A DNA stretch of 64,000 bases, from the NCBI GenBank assembly GCA_017447185.1, contig JAFSOC010000018.1, positions 1 to 64,000 on the forward strand, read 5' to 3'. Position numbers and translations under genes: made by a program. The notes below the pieces were generated by a model. The model saw only the letters and a list, made by a program, of their open reading frames with translations. It did not search any database and was not told the DNA's origin. This document shows positions 16,431-25,513 of this stretch, piece after piece (position 1 is the stretch's first letter; each line of letters starts with the position of its first letter). The DNA comes from Clostridia bacterium (lineage in GTDB: Bacteria > Bacillota > Clostridia > Christensenellales > Aristaeellaceae).

Positions 16431-19400
16431 TCACGTTGTCATCCCGACCGCAGTGGAGGGATCTCCTTCTTCCTGCTGTTTCTTTACTTCAAGCAATTCG
16501 TCGATCCTCTTGTTCAGCTTCCGCAGCACCTTCAGCCCTTCGATCATCAACTCCTGGTCCTTCTGCACCTCGCACTTCAGCACCAGCCTGTAAGGCCTCT
16601 TGACCGTCATCACCAATCTCCCATCCGTCTCCGCAATGGCCTGCAGGAAGCACGCCCCGTCCGGCACATACCGCTCGTCCAGCTTCATGACCAGGCCTTC
16701 CTTGCCCCTGCTGACCACGCTGACCCCGATCCGGTTGCACAGCCCTCTCAGCTGGCTCACATCCAGCAGCGTTTCCGCGGCCGGCGGCAGCTCGCCGTAG
16801 CGGTCGATCAGCTCGTCCGTCACGTCCGCCCGCTCGTCGTCCGTCACCACGGAGGCGATGCGCTTGTACATCTCCATCCGCTGCTTTTCCTCGGATACAT
16901 AGTCCGTAGCCAGGAAAGCGTCCACCTGCAAATCGACCCGTGTCTCCAGGTCCCGGGTCTCCCGCCGGCCCTGCACTTCCGCCAGCGTTTCCTCCATCAG
17001 CTTGCAGTACATGTCGTATCCGACCGTCGCCAGGTGCCCGTGCTGCTCCGGCCCCAGGATATTCCCGGCGCCTCTTATTTCCAAATCTCTCATCGCAATC
17101 CGGAATCCGGCGCCGAACTCCGTGAATTCCCGGATGGCTGCCAGCCGCTGCTGGGCGGTCTCCGTCAGGATCTTGTCCGTCCGTACCGTAAAGTACGCAT
17201 ACGCCTGCCGGTTGCTCCGGCCCACCCGGCCCCGCAGCTGGTACAGCTGGCTCAGGCCGAACCGGTCCGCGTCGAAGACAATCAGCGTGTTCGCCCCGGG
17301 CACGTCCAGCCCGTTCTCGATGATCGTCGTGCACAGCAGCACGTCATAGTTCCCGGCGTAGAAGTCCATCATCACGTCTTCCAGCTGGTGCTCCCGCATC
17401 TGCCCGTGGGCCACCCCGATGTGCGCCTCCGGCACCAGGGCCCGCAGCCGCTCGTAGAAGGTTTCGATGCTCCGCACCCGGTTGTACAGGAAATACACCT
17501 GCCCGCCCCGGCCGATCTCCCGCAGGATCGCGTCCCGGATCAGCGCGTCGGAGTATTCCGTGACTACCGTCTGCACGGGAATCCGGTCCTCCGGCGGCGT
17601 TTCCAGCACGCTCATGTCCCGGATGCCGGTCATGGACATATGCAGCGTGCGGGGGATGGGCGTGGCGCTCAGCGTCAGCACGTCCACCTGCCGCTTCATG
17701 TTTTTGATCGCTTCCTTGTGGGCCACGCCGAAGCGCTGCTCCTCGTCCACGATGAGCAGTCCCAGGTCCTTGAATTTCACGTCCTTCGCCAGCAGCCGGT
17801 GGGTCCCGATGATAATATCAATCTCCCCGTTCTCCAGCTTCTGCAGCACGTCCTTCTGTTCCTTCGGCGTGCGGAACCGGCTCAGGTAGTCCACCCGTGC
17901 CCCCGTATTCCGGAAGCGCTTCACCACCGTGTTGTAGTGCTGCTGCACCAGGATCGTGGTGGGGGCCAGCAGCGCCGCCTGCTTGTTGTCCGCGATGGCC
18001 TTGAAGGCCGCCCGCAGGCTCACCTCCGTCTTTCCGTAGCCCACGTCGCCGCACAGCAGCCGGTCCATGTTCCGGTGGCTTTCCATGTCGGCGGCGATTT
18101 CCTTCACGCTCTGGGCCTGGTCCGCCGTCAGCTCGTAGGGGAACTCGTCCTCGAATTCCCGCTGCCACGCGGTGTCCGGCCCGAAGGCGTAGCCCGTCTC
18201 CCGGCTGCGCTCGGCATACAGCGCCTTCAGGTCGAAGGCCAGGGTCTTCAGGCTCTCCTTGACCTTGCCCTTCTGCCGCGCCCATTCGCCGCCGCCGAGG
18301 CGGTTCAGCTTCGGCGTCGCGCCGGGGTTGCCAATATACCGCTGCACCCGCTCCAGCTGTTCCACGGGGACATACAGCTTGTCGTTCCCGTCATACTGGA
18401 TCAGCAGGTAGTCCCGCCAGGTGCCCTCGCTCTGGATCCGGGTCATGCCCCGGTAGATGCCCACGCCGTGGTCCTCGTGGACCACATAGTTTCCTTCCTT
18501 CAGGTCCGTGAAGGTGGAAATCCGCTCGCCGGAGTATTTCCGGCTCTTGCTCTTGCGGTAGCCCTCGCCCCAGATGTCCGCGTCGGAGATCACGGCGATG
18601 CCGCTCTCCTTCAGCAGGAATCCGTTCCGCAGCGTCATGGGCAGGATGACAGCTTCGCCGGGCTTTGCCTCCCGGGCTTCCGGGCAGAAGACGGCCGTCT
18701 CCCCCAGCTCCTTCAGGCTTTCCTCCAGGCGCTTGCCCCGGGAAGCGCCGCCGGAGAGCAGCGTGATCCTGTATCCGTCCGCCCGCCAGCGGGACAGGTC
18801 GTTTTTCAGCGTGCGGATCTGTCCGCCGTAGCCGGGGATCCCCGCGGCCCCCGTGTCGATCACGTTGTCCGGTTTGATGCCTCCCAGCCCCAGCAGCATT
18901 TCCACCAGCACGCCCATGGGCGCGCCGGCGGTTTCCCTGCGGACGCCGTCCCAGTCGGTCCAGAGGGATTCCTGTGCTTTCACGGCCTCGCCCCGGGCAA
19001 TGGCGGAAGCCAGGTCCTCGGCGAATCCGTTGTTCCGCTCCTCGATCCGGGTACGCAGCTTGTCCGGCTCGCACAGGAGAATCAGGTCGGGTTTGAACCA
19101 GTCGCAGACGTTGGCGGTCCGGTCCGTCAGCACGGTGATCCACGCCCGCATCCGCCGGAAGGGCACGCCGCCCTCCAGGCATTCCGCGTCCTCCATCAGG
19201 CGGGAAAGCCGGCGGTCGATCTCCGTCTGCTCCGCCGCGGTGTATTTCGCTTCCCGGATGGCCGGGGCCACAATCTGGTCAAACAGCGCGATGTCGTCGT
19301 CATCGTCCGGCAGCGGCGGCAGCTCCGGCAGGCCCTCCGGCACGGCGGCTGTGCGGGTGGCGCCGATCTCCTCCAGCGCTTTCTTCATCCGCTCCGCCGC

Positions 19401-20084
19401 GGGGGTGTATTCATCCTCCTCCAGCAGCGCTTCCACCGCCGGGGTCAGCAGCACGCTTTCCGCGGCCCCCAGGCTCCGCTGGCTGATGCAGTCGAACTCC
19501 CGCAGGCTGTCGATCTCGTCGTCAAAGAATTCCATGCGGATCCCCTGGCTCAGGGCCGGGGGATACACATCCAGGATGGATCCCCGCAGGGCGAACTGCC
19601 CCTTGCCTTCCACCATGCCCACCCGCTCGTATCCCATCTGCACCAGGCGGACGGTGAGCTCGGAGGGCTGGATCCGGTCGCCCGGCTTCAGGGAAAGGGA
19701 GATTTTGCGGAAAGGCTCCGGCCGCCCCATGCGCTGGGCCATGGCCTCCGCGCTGGTGCAGAGGATGTCCACGGCGCCGGTGCTGACGGCGCTGAGGGCT
19801 TCCAGCCGCCGCCAGCTGCTCTCCAGGCTCCCCGCCGCCCGGGTCAGGTCAATCTCGCCCCCCGGCAGGAAAGCCGAGGCCCCCGAAAGCTGCCGGCAGT
19901 CATCTGATGCCCGCGAAGCCCGCAGGTCATTCTCCATAACGAGAAGGGTCTTTTTGCCAAGAGCTGAAGCCCGGCAGGCAAGTACAGAAGCCAGGGTGCC
20001 GTTGACCCCGGTAAGGGCAACCGTCTGACCCGCCTTCGCGGAAAAAAGCTCTTCCTCCCCGGGTATCTTCCAAGATTCGAACAT
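16431..20084 (-). CDS. mfd: Transcription-repair coupling factor Mfd
   Basis: The 1217-residue protein has a UvrB-like N-terminal module (about 1-300, with KGQFALRGSILDVYPP), an RNA polymerase-interacting domain (about 550-620) and a RecG-like translocase. Walker A is CGDVGYGKTE (about 676-685), the DEAD-type box is DEEQRFG, and LLCTTIIENGLDVP is in the second motor lobe. The TRCF domain lies near 1040-1140. It removes stalled RNA polymerase at lesions and recruits UvrA. ATG 20084 follows GAGGAAA, nine bases after pth. The last residues (GDPSTAVGMTT) are encoded by an interspersed repeat (16437-16464). Confidence 0.95.
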   Translation of the reverse strand: MFESWKIPGEEELFSAKAGQTVALTGVNGTLASVLACRASALGKKTLLVMENDLRASRASDDCRQLSGASAFLPGGEIDLTRAAGSLESSWRRLEALSAVSTGAVDILCTSAEAMAQRMGRPEPFRKISLSLKPGDRIQPSELTVRLVQMGYERVGMVEGKGQFALRGSILDVYPPALSQGIRMEFFDDEIDSLREFDCISQRSLGAAESVLLTPAVEALLEEDEYTPAAERMKKALEEIGATRTAAVPEGLPELPPLPDDDDDIALFDQIVAPAIREAKYTAAEQTEIDRRLSRLMEDAECLEGGVPFRRMRAWITVLTDRTANVCDWFKPDLILLCEPDKLRTRIEERNNGFAEDLASAIARGEAVKAQESLWTDWDGVRRETAGAPMGVLVEMLLGLGGIKPDNVIDTGAAGIPGYGGQIRTLKNDLSRWRADGYRITLLSGGASRGKRLEESLKELGETAVFCPEAREAKPGEAVILPMTLRNGFLLKESGIAVISDADIWGEGYRKSKSRKYSGERISTFTDLKEGNYVVHEDHGVGIYRGMTRIQSEGTWRDYLLIQYDGNDKLYVPVEQLERVQRYIGNPGATPKLNRLGGGEWARQKGKVKESLKTLAFDLKALYAERSRETGYAFGPDTAWQREFEDEFPYELTADQAQSVKEIAADMESHRNMDRLLCGDVGYGKTEVSLRAAFKAIADNKQAALLAPTTILVQQHYNTVVKRFRNTGARVDYLSRFRTPKEQKDVLQKLENGEIDIIIGTHRLLAKDVKFKDLGLLIVDEEQRFGVAHKEAIKNMKRQVDVLTLSATPIPRTLHMSMTGIRDMSVLETPPEDRIPVQTVVTEYSDALIRDAILREIGRGGQVYFLYNRVRSIETFYERLRALVPEAHIGVAHGQMREHQLEDVMMDFYAGNYDVLLCTTIIENGLDVPGANTLIVFDADRFGLSQLYQLRGRVGRSNRQAYAYFTVRTDKILTETAQQRLAAIREFTEFGAGFRIAMRDLEIRGAGNILGPEQHGHLATVGYDMYCKLMEETLAEVQGRRETRDLETRVDLQVDAFLATDYVSEEKQRMEMYKRIASVVTDDERADVTDELIDRYGELPPAAETLLDVSQLRGLCNRIGVSVVSRGKEGLVMKLDERYVPDGACFLQAIAETDGRLVMTVKRPYRLVLKCEVQKDQELMIEGLKVLRKLNKRIDELLEVKKQQEEGDPSTAVGMTT
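16437..16464 (+). repeat. TGTCA-ATCYC family repeat, copy 1 (inside mfd 3' end)
   Basis: TGTCATCCCGACCGCAG followed by TGGAGGGATCTC; ATCCC pairs with GGGAT. The copy is in frame with mfd and supplies its final residues before the TGA at 16431. Confidence 0.8.
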
Positions 20085-20093
20085 TTTATTTCC

Positions 20094-20666
20094 TCACTGT
20101 TTCAGGCGCATGGCGGCATCAATACCGTTTTCGGTCCATTCCACTGCGCAGTCGGCAGCATGTTTAAATGCCGCCTCCATAACCTTCTTCTCTTCCCCGC
20201 CGGGCCTTCCCAAAACCCAACCAACCAGATCCTCCCCTTCAGGCCGGTCTCCCGTCCCAACCCGTATCCTCGGGAACTGATCCGTCTCAATTTCCCCCAC
20301 AATACTCCTCATCCCGTTATGAGTTCCAGGCCCGCCCTTCGCCCTGACCCTCACCGTTCCCGGCGGCAGGTCGATATCGTCATATACCACAATCATCTTC
20401 TCCGCCGGAATGCCGTACTTCCCCATGATCTTCTTCACCGCAACCCCGCTGTTATTCATGAAAGTCAGCGGCCTGCACAGGATCACTTTCTTCTTCCCGT
20501 CGGTCCATTCCGCTTCCGCCCAGGGCTGCAGCATCTTCTTCCGGGTCTTCACCCCGAACTTTTCTTCCAGCAGATCCAGTACCTCAAACCCCGCATTGTG
20601 CCGTGTATGGGCATACTTGTCCCCGGGATTCCCCAGGCCGACAATCAGGTAAAATTCTTTCTCCAT
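20094..20666 (-). CDS. pth: Peptidyl-tRNA hydrolase
   Basis: ATG 20666 is preferred (190 residues) because GGAGA precedes it and the protein then begins MEKEFYLIVGLGNPG as in the family. Catalytic His lies in TRHNAGFEVLD; the family motif MNNSGVAV is at about 65-72, and the Asp of YDDIDLPPGTVR and GTHNGMRSI complete the site. It recycles peptidyl-tRNAs released from stalled ribosomes. It is the first gene of pth - mfd - lspA - rluD, a common Firmicute order. Confidence 0.93.
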   Translation of the reverse strand: MEKEFYLIVGLGNPGDKYAHTRHNAGFEVLDLLEEKFGVKTRKKMLQPWAEAEWTDGKKKVILCRPLTFMNNSGVAVKKIMGKYGIPAEKMIVVYDDIDLPPGTVRVRAKGGPGTHNGMRSIVGEIETDQFPRIRVGTGDRPEGEDLVGWVLGRPGGEEKKVMEAAFKHAADCAVEWTENGIDAAMRLKQ

Positions 20667-20764
20667 TTTCGTCTCCATTGAAACAGGTAGTGGCGAAGAA
20701 GCATCTGCTCCTCCGCTGCGCAACAGTTTCTCATGATTCCTTCTCCCTGTCAAGAAAGAAAAAC

Positions 20765-20793
20765 TTTATAAATACGCCGAACAGTGTTAATAT
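20765..20793 (+). promoter_or_regulatory. Possible promoter of asnA
   Basis: TTTATA and TAATAT with a 17 bp spacer lie about 30 bp before the asnA start; the -35 is weak. AGGAGGAAA (20811-20819) is the ribosome site. Confidence 0.45.
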
Positions 20794-20824
20794 ACATTAT
20801 CCTTTTTTCAGGAGGAAACCCCAA

Positions 20825-21829
20825 ATGAATCTCATCGTCCCCAAGAACTACAACCCCGTACTCGACCTGCGGGATACTGAAATTGCCATTAAGCTGGTCA
20901 AGGACTTCTTCGAGACGGAGCTGGCCAAGGCCCTGAACCTCACCCGCGTTTCCGCCCCGATCATGGTCACCCCCGAGTCCGGCCTGAACGATAACCTGAA
21001 CGGCGTGGAGCGCCCCGTCTCCTTCGACGTGAAGGAAACCGGCGCCACCGTCGAAATCGTCCATTCCCTGGCAAAATGGAAGCGCCAGGCATTGAAAACC
21101 TACGGCTTCTCCGTGGGCGAAGGGCTGTATACCGATATGAACGCTATCCGCCGGGATGAGGAGACGGATAATATCCACTCCATCTTCGTGGACCAGTGGG
21201 ACTGGGAGCGCATCATGGCGCCCCATGAGCGGAACGAAACCTTCCTGCGGGAGATCGTGGAGCGCATCTACCTGACCCTGCGGAAGACCGAGGGCTTCGT
21301 CTGCGCCCATTATCCCCATATCAAGCCGGAGCTCCCGGACCATATCACCTTCGTCACCACCCAGCAGCTGGAGGACCGCTACCCCGACCTCTCCTCCAAG
21401 GAGCGGGAATACAAAGCCGCCAAAGAATACGGCGCCGTATTCCTCATGCAGGTGGGCGGAGCGCTCCGCAGCGGCAAGATCCACGACGGCCGCGCCCCGG
21501 ACTATGACGACTGGTCCCTGAATGGCGATATCCTCCTGTATGATCCCCTGCTGGATATCTCCCTGGAGGTTTCCTCCATGGGCATCCGCGTGGATCCGGA
21601 AACGCTGCTGAAGCAGCTGAAGATCCGCGGCTGCGAGGAGCGGGCGGAGCTGCCCTTCCAGAAGGCGCTCCTGAACGGCGAACTGCCCCAGACCATCGGC
21701 GGCGGTATCGGCCAGAGCCGCATGTGCGTGTACTTCCTCCGGAAGGCCCACGTGGGCGAGGTCCAGGCCTCCATGTGGCCCGAAGAAGTGCAGAAAGCCT
21801 GCCGCAACGCGAATATCCCGCTGTTGTGA
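20825..21829 (+). CDS. asnA: Aspartate--ammonia ligase
   Basis: The 334-residue protein starts at ATG 20825 after AGGAGGAAACC. It matches AsnA throughout: NYNPVLDLRDTEIAI at the start, VSAPIMVTPESGLNDNLNG, VEIVHSLAKWKR, and GGGIGQSRMCVYFLRKAHVG at the end. It makes asparagine from aspartate, ammonia and ATP and has a class II aminoacyl-tRNA synthetase fold. It is a single gene with its own promoter and terminator, divergent from pth. Confidence 0.95.
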   Translation: MNLIVPKNYNPVLDLRDTEIAIKLVKDFFETELAKALNLTRVSAPIMVTPESGLNDNLNGVERPVSFDVKETGATVEIVHSLAKWKRQALKTYGFSVGEGLYTDMNAIRRDEETDNIHSIFVDQWDWERIMAPHERNETFLREIVERIYLTLRKTEGFVCAHYPHIKPELPDHITFVTTQQLEDRYPDLSSKEREYKAAKEYGAVFLMQVGGALRSGKIHDGRAPDYDDWSLNGDILLYDPLLDISLEVSSMGIRVDPETLLKQLKIRGCEERAELPFQKALLNGELPQTIGGGIGQSRMCVYFLRKAHVGEVQASMWPEEVQKACRNANIPLL

Positions 21830-21848
21830 TTTGCGCCAAAAATACTTA

Positions 21849-21875
21849 GGCCAGCTCGTCGGAGCTGGCCTTTTT
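21849..21875 (+). terminator. Rho-independent terminator of asnA
   Basis: GGCCAGCTC pairs with GAGCTGGCC around GTCG, followed by five T residues, 19 bp after the asnA stop. Confidence 0.9.
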
Positions 21876-21880
21876 GAATA

Positions 21881-23143
21881 TCACCGATCATTCTTTTTGT
21901 TCAGTGTGTCGATGCCTTCCCTCGTCGGCATCGGATTGCAGTAGGGGCAGGGCTTCTTCTTACTGTAGGTCTTTGTCTCCAGGTCCGCCCAGGTGATTTC
22001 CTCGGTCTTGCTGGAGTTTTTGATCAATGTACATTCCGGGGTTGAATGGTAGTAGGCGTTGTAGTGCTTCGGGTTGTAGTACAGCACCAGGTCATCGCTC
22101 GGATACCCCAGGGTCCGCCCCGCGTCGTCCCAGATAATGACCTTTGTGTATTTCTGGCCCTTCTTTGTGCCGTTGCTCAGGTTGTCCCACAGCCATTTGG
22201 CATTGACGCCTTCCGGCGTGATGGCCTTCTGCACCCGGATGCAGCCGTGGCTGGCTTTCTCGCCCAGGTACCGCTCGCACCGGTCGTGGCTCCATTTCAC
22301 GTTGCCTTCGCTGTCCGTCTTCGGGATCTTCGGCACCTCGTGCATCAGGATGCCGTCGTTCAGCCGCATGGCGTAGTCGCACAGCATGTTGGTGGTGCCT
22401 TCCTCGTCCTTCAGGGTCAGGGTGCCCGTCCAGCTCACCAGCAGGAATTCTCCCGCCGGCGTCTCGTTCCAGGGGTTTTTCTTCTTCGGGTTGTAGAATC
22501 CCGTGGAGCACAGGAGCGTGGAGAACAGTTTCCCTTCCTTGTACAGGTACAGCCGCTGCCACTGCTTGTCGATGACCACCGCGTACGTATCGTCGATGTC
22601 CGTGATTTCCTTCAGCAGGTTCGTTTCCACATAGCCCTGGAATTTGGTGGCGTACACCTTCACCTTGGATCCTTCTGTCGAGGAGGAATAGGCCTCAATC
22701 AGGGACCATTCCTCGCCCCGCTGCAGCACGTGCACGCCCTGACTGGTGCCCGTCACCTCGCCCACGAATTCCGTGCAGTCCGCCCGGGGTTCTTTCCGGA
22801 TTTTATACTGCTTCCGCTCACTCACGTCCAGCACGGTGATGGGCTGCATCAGCATCTTCCATACCGCGTCCTCGTCCGTGTAGCCCATGGGAATCTTCCA
22901 GTAGCAGTTCTCATGGTCGCACTGCACGGGGCTCCCTTCCCCGGGGGTATGCCACTGGATGTCCCGGGCGTTCAGGGTCGCGTCCGGCGCCGGGAGCTCA
23001 ATCTCCTCGATATCCGCCAGGTCCCCGATGTCCAGGTCTTCCTCCCCGAAGGCGCAGCCGCCCGTAAGCAGCACAAAGCCCGCCAGCAGGGCGATTCCCC
23101 TTCTGGCGGGTATTTTCAGCATTTTCAAAAAATCGTACACCAT
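21881..23143 (-). CDS. Secreted L,D-transpeptidase (YkuD) with SH3-like domains
   Basis: The 420-residue protein starts at ATG 23143 after AGGAAG. A hydrophobic N-terminus (about 14-30, ending LLTGGC) may be a lipoprotein signal, though the lipobox is not canonical. SH3-like segments (about 95-175) precede the YkuD domain (about 185-345). The active-site motif SHGCIRV gives Cys301 with His299; His268 lies in ILMHEVP. These enzymes form 3-3 cross-links or attach proteins to peptidoglycan. The C-terminal tail has HSTPEC...CPYCNP, a possible metal or disulfide site. It is co-transcribed with the five-module PG-binding gene upstream. Confidence 0.88.
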   Translation of the reverse strand: MVYDFLKMLKIPARRGIALLAGFVLLTGGCAFGEEDLDIGDLADIEEIELPAPDATLNARDIQWHTPGEGSPVQCDHENCYWKIPMGYTDEDAVWKMLMQPITVLDVSERKQYKIRKEPRADCTEFVGEVTGTSQGVHVLQRGEEWSLIEAYSSSTEGSKVKVYATKFQGYVETNLLKEITDIDDTYAVVIDKQWQRLYLYKEGKLFSTLLCSTGFYNPKKKNPWNETPAGEFLLVSWTGTLTLKDEEGTTNMLCDYAMRLNDGILMHEVPKIPKTDSEGNVKWSHDRCERYLGEKASHGCIRVQKAITPEGVNAKWLWDNLSNGTKKGQKYTKVIIWDDAGRTLGYPSDDLVLYYNPKHYNAYYHSTPECTLIKNSSKTEEITWADLETKTYSKKKPCPYCNPMPTREGIDTLNKKNDR

Positions 23144-23168
23144 TCAAAACTTCCTGTATCTTGCCAGG

Positions 23169-25379
23169 TTATTTCATCTTCTGGGTTTCCGCCCAGCCCT
23201 TGTCGATCATTTCCTGGTGGCTGGTGGCGTAAGGCCCGATCTTCTCCACCTGCTCCTGGGTCCGCGGGAAGTGCAGGCAGGCGTGTCCGGCGAAGTTGTT
23301 GTCCGACGTATGGGAAACCCCGTGGGGGGTGTCGTGGGTGGAGGCCATGTAGACGCTGCCGTTGGAGAAGATGACCCATACCGGCTTCGGGTTCCAGGTG
23401 GTCTCCCCGCCGAAGGCCCGCTGCATCCGGGCGGTGTCGTTGGCGGTCACGGGCTCGAAGTCCGCGTGGGCGCCCACGGAGAAGATATGGATCTGCCAGC
23501 TGATGCCCGTATTGTAGTCATACACCGTGGCATAAGGATACGCCTTGCAGATCGCCTTCACCGTGGTGTACCAGTTGGCGTAGATCACCTTGCTGGCACT
23601 GGGTTTGGTCGTCGTAGATGTTGCCGGCACTGCCGTGGGGGCGGCCGTCGGGGTGGCGCTGCTGGAGCTGGATGAAGATCCTGTCAGCTTCGCGATGGTC
23701 TTGCTGCCCGCAATGCCGTCCGCCGTCAGCTTGTTCGTCTTCTGGAAGGCTTTCACCGCTTCCGCGGTTTTGCTGCCGTAGACGCCGTCCGCCCTGCCAC
23801 TGAGGAAGCCGAGGTCGATCAGCTTCTGCTGCAGCGCGGTGACGGAGCTTCCGGTGCTGCCCCGCCGCAGGATGCCGGTAATCGTCGTGGTGCTGGTGGT
23901 ATTCTTGCTCTCGGGCTTCGGCGTCGCCGTGGGCTTGGCCGTGGGGGCCGCCTTGGAGGTACCGGAGTAGATCGCTTTCTGGGTGGTGGGGCCGGCCACG
24001 CCGTCCGCCGTCAGCTTGTTTGCCTTCTGGAAGGCTTTCACCGCCGCCGTGGTATCCGCGCCGTATTTCCCGTCCGGTTTGCCCGAGAGGTATCCCAGCT
24101 GGATCAGGTTCTCCTGCAGCTGCTTTACCTCGCTGCCGCTCATGCCTTCCCGCAGGGTCTTCCAGTTGGAGCTGGTGGGCACCGGGGTGGGCGTGGCGGT
24201 GGGAATCACTTCAGGGGTCGGGGTTTCCACGGTGAAGGGAATCGCCGCGGAGCTGTAAAGCACCTTGTAGGTGCCGGTGCCGGCCACGCCGTCGGAAGTC
24301 AGGCCGTTGTTCGTCTGGAAGTTTTTCAGGGCATTCACGCTGGCCCGGCCGAATTCGCCGTCCACATTGCCCCGGTAGTAGCCCAGTTCCTTCAGCCGGC
24401 CCTGCACGTTCGCCGCGTCCTCGCCGGTGGATCCGCTCTTCACGGTGGATTTGGGCAGCACGGGGGTCGCCGTGGGGGTGGGCACCGCGGTGGGTTCCGG
24501 AGTGGGCGTCGCATCGGCCGACAGGCCCTTGCCGCTCTCCAGCAGGTTCCGGGTTTCCGCGCCGGCAATGCCGTCCGCCTTCAGGCCATTCTTCTTCTGG
24601 AAAGCTTTTACCGCTTTCTGGGTGTTGGTGTCATATTTGTTGGTGATAGCGTCCGTATAGTAGCCCAGGTTTTTGAGCATCTGCTGCAGTTCACCCACCA
24701 GGGCGCCTGTGCAGTTCGCCTTCATGGTGGCGCCGGGCACCGGGCTGATGGTCTTGATGGCCGCGGCCTCGCCCTTGGAGTTCTTCGGCCGGCCGGAGTA
24801 CAGGAAGGCCTGGATGTTTGCATCCATGAGGCCCGTGTTCGGATAATTGTTCTTCGTCTGGAAGGCGATGACCGCCTTCTCCGTTGCGTCGCCGAAGTTG
24901 CCGTCCGCCGTGCCCGTCAGGAAGCCCAGTTCGATCAGCGCCTCCTGCAGGGAGCGCACATACCGGCCGCTGGAACCCTTTTTCAGGACCGGGTAGCCGC
25001 CCGCGTCCTCTTCCGGCGTCAGGGTGGGAATCGGCGTGGGAGTGGGGGTCACCTTGATCTTCTTCACGGTCTTCAGCTGGATATAGTCCGCCACGGCCCA
25101 GCCCTTGGTGTTCTTGTATTCCACCTCGACCCAGTTCCCGTTCTTCGACAGCACGGAGATCTCCGCGCCCTTGGGAATTTTCTTCAGCAGCTCCGCTTTC
25201 GTGCTGCGGGAAGCCCGCAGGTTCACGCTGTCCTTCGTCACCGTGGTATAGGGATAGCTGCTGACGATCTCCTCCTCATCCGCCTTCGCCTTGTAGCCTT
25301 CCGTCACGAAGAAAGAAAGGCAAAGGACCAGGGCCAGAGCCACCAGCAGGACCCGGTACAGTGTATTCCGCTGCGTCAT
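23169..25379 (-). CDS. Secreted SH3b + five PG-binding modules + unknown C-terminal domain
   Basis: ATG 25379 follows ACAGGAGGG, giving 736 residues. A signal peptide (about 8-30) is followed by an SH3b domain (about 45-105, VNLRASRSTKAELLKKIPKG). Five PG_binding_1 modules follow, separated by Thr/Pro/Ser linkers, each with LGxLxGxxDGxYG and AFQKxNxLxxDGxAG patterns. The last 150 residues form a domain I do not recognise; it contains STHDTPHGVSHTSD and FAGHACLHFPR. The Cys/His pattern is reminiscent of an L,D-transpeptidase active site, but that is speculation. It precedes the YkuD gene by 25 bp. Confidence 0.82.
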   Translation of the reverse strand: MTQRNTLYRVLLVALALVLCLSFFVTEGYKAKADEEEIVSSYPYTTVTKDSVNLRASRSTKAELLKKIPKGAEISVLSKNGNWVEVEYKNTKGWAVADYIQLKTVKKIKVTPTPTPIPTLTPEEDAGGYPVLKKGSSGRYVRSLQEALIELGFLTGTADGNFGDATEKAVIAFQTKNNYPNTGLMDANIQAFLYSGRPKNSKGEAAAIKTISPVPGATMKANCTGALVGELQQMLKNLGYYTDAITNKYDTNTQKAVKAFQKKNGLKADGIAGAETRNLLESGKGLSADATPTPEPTAVPTPTATPVLPKSTVKSGSTGEDAANVQGRLKELGYYRGNVDGEFGRASVNALKNFQTNNGLTSDGVAGTGTYKVLYSSAAIPFTVETPTPEVIPTATPTPVPTSSNWKTLREGMSGSEVKQLQENLIQLGYLSGKPDGKYGADTTAAVKAFQKANKLTADGVAGPTTQKAIYSGTSKAAPTAKPTATPKPESKNTTSTTTITGILRRGSTGSSVTALQQKLIDLGFLSGRADGVYGSKTAEAVKAFQKTNKLTADGIAGSKTIAKLTGSSSSSSSATPTAAPTAVPATSTTTKPSASKVIYANWYTTVKAICKAYPYATVYDYNTGISWQIHIFSVGAHADFEPVTANDTARMQRAFGGETTWNPKPVWVIFSNGSVYMASTHDTPHGVSHTSDNNFAGHACLHFPRTQEQVEKIGPYATSHQEMIDKGWAETQKMK

Positions 25380-25437
25380 GGAATTCCCTCCTGTAAAAAA
25401 GGGCAAAGAAAGCCCGTTGACATTCCGATACAGAATG

Positions 25438-25466
25438 ATTTTACTCGTCCCGCAAAAGATTGTCAA
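25438..25466 (-). promoter_or_regulatory. Sigma-A promoter of the PG-binding / L,D-transpeptidase operon
   Basis: TTGACA, a 17 bp spacer and TAAAAT on the minus strand, about 60 bp before the start at 25379. The leader carries a short GGGC/GCCC stem followed by six T residues just before the ribosome site, a weak attenuator-like feature. Confidence 0.8.
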
Positions 25467-25513
25467 CGGAATTTTTATACTTCTGTAATATTTCTCAACA
25501 AAAATGCTAAAAA

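Noticed and set aside
17034..19907. Plus-strand open frame of 957 codons opposite mfd
   Set aside because: A high-GC shadow of the Mfd gene; the translation shows no known motif and Mfd is certain.
25381..25410. Attenuator in the leader of the PG-binding gene
   Set aside because: The GGGC/GCCC stem is only four to five pairs; kept as a remark, not a feature.
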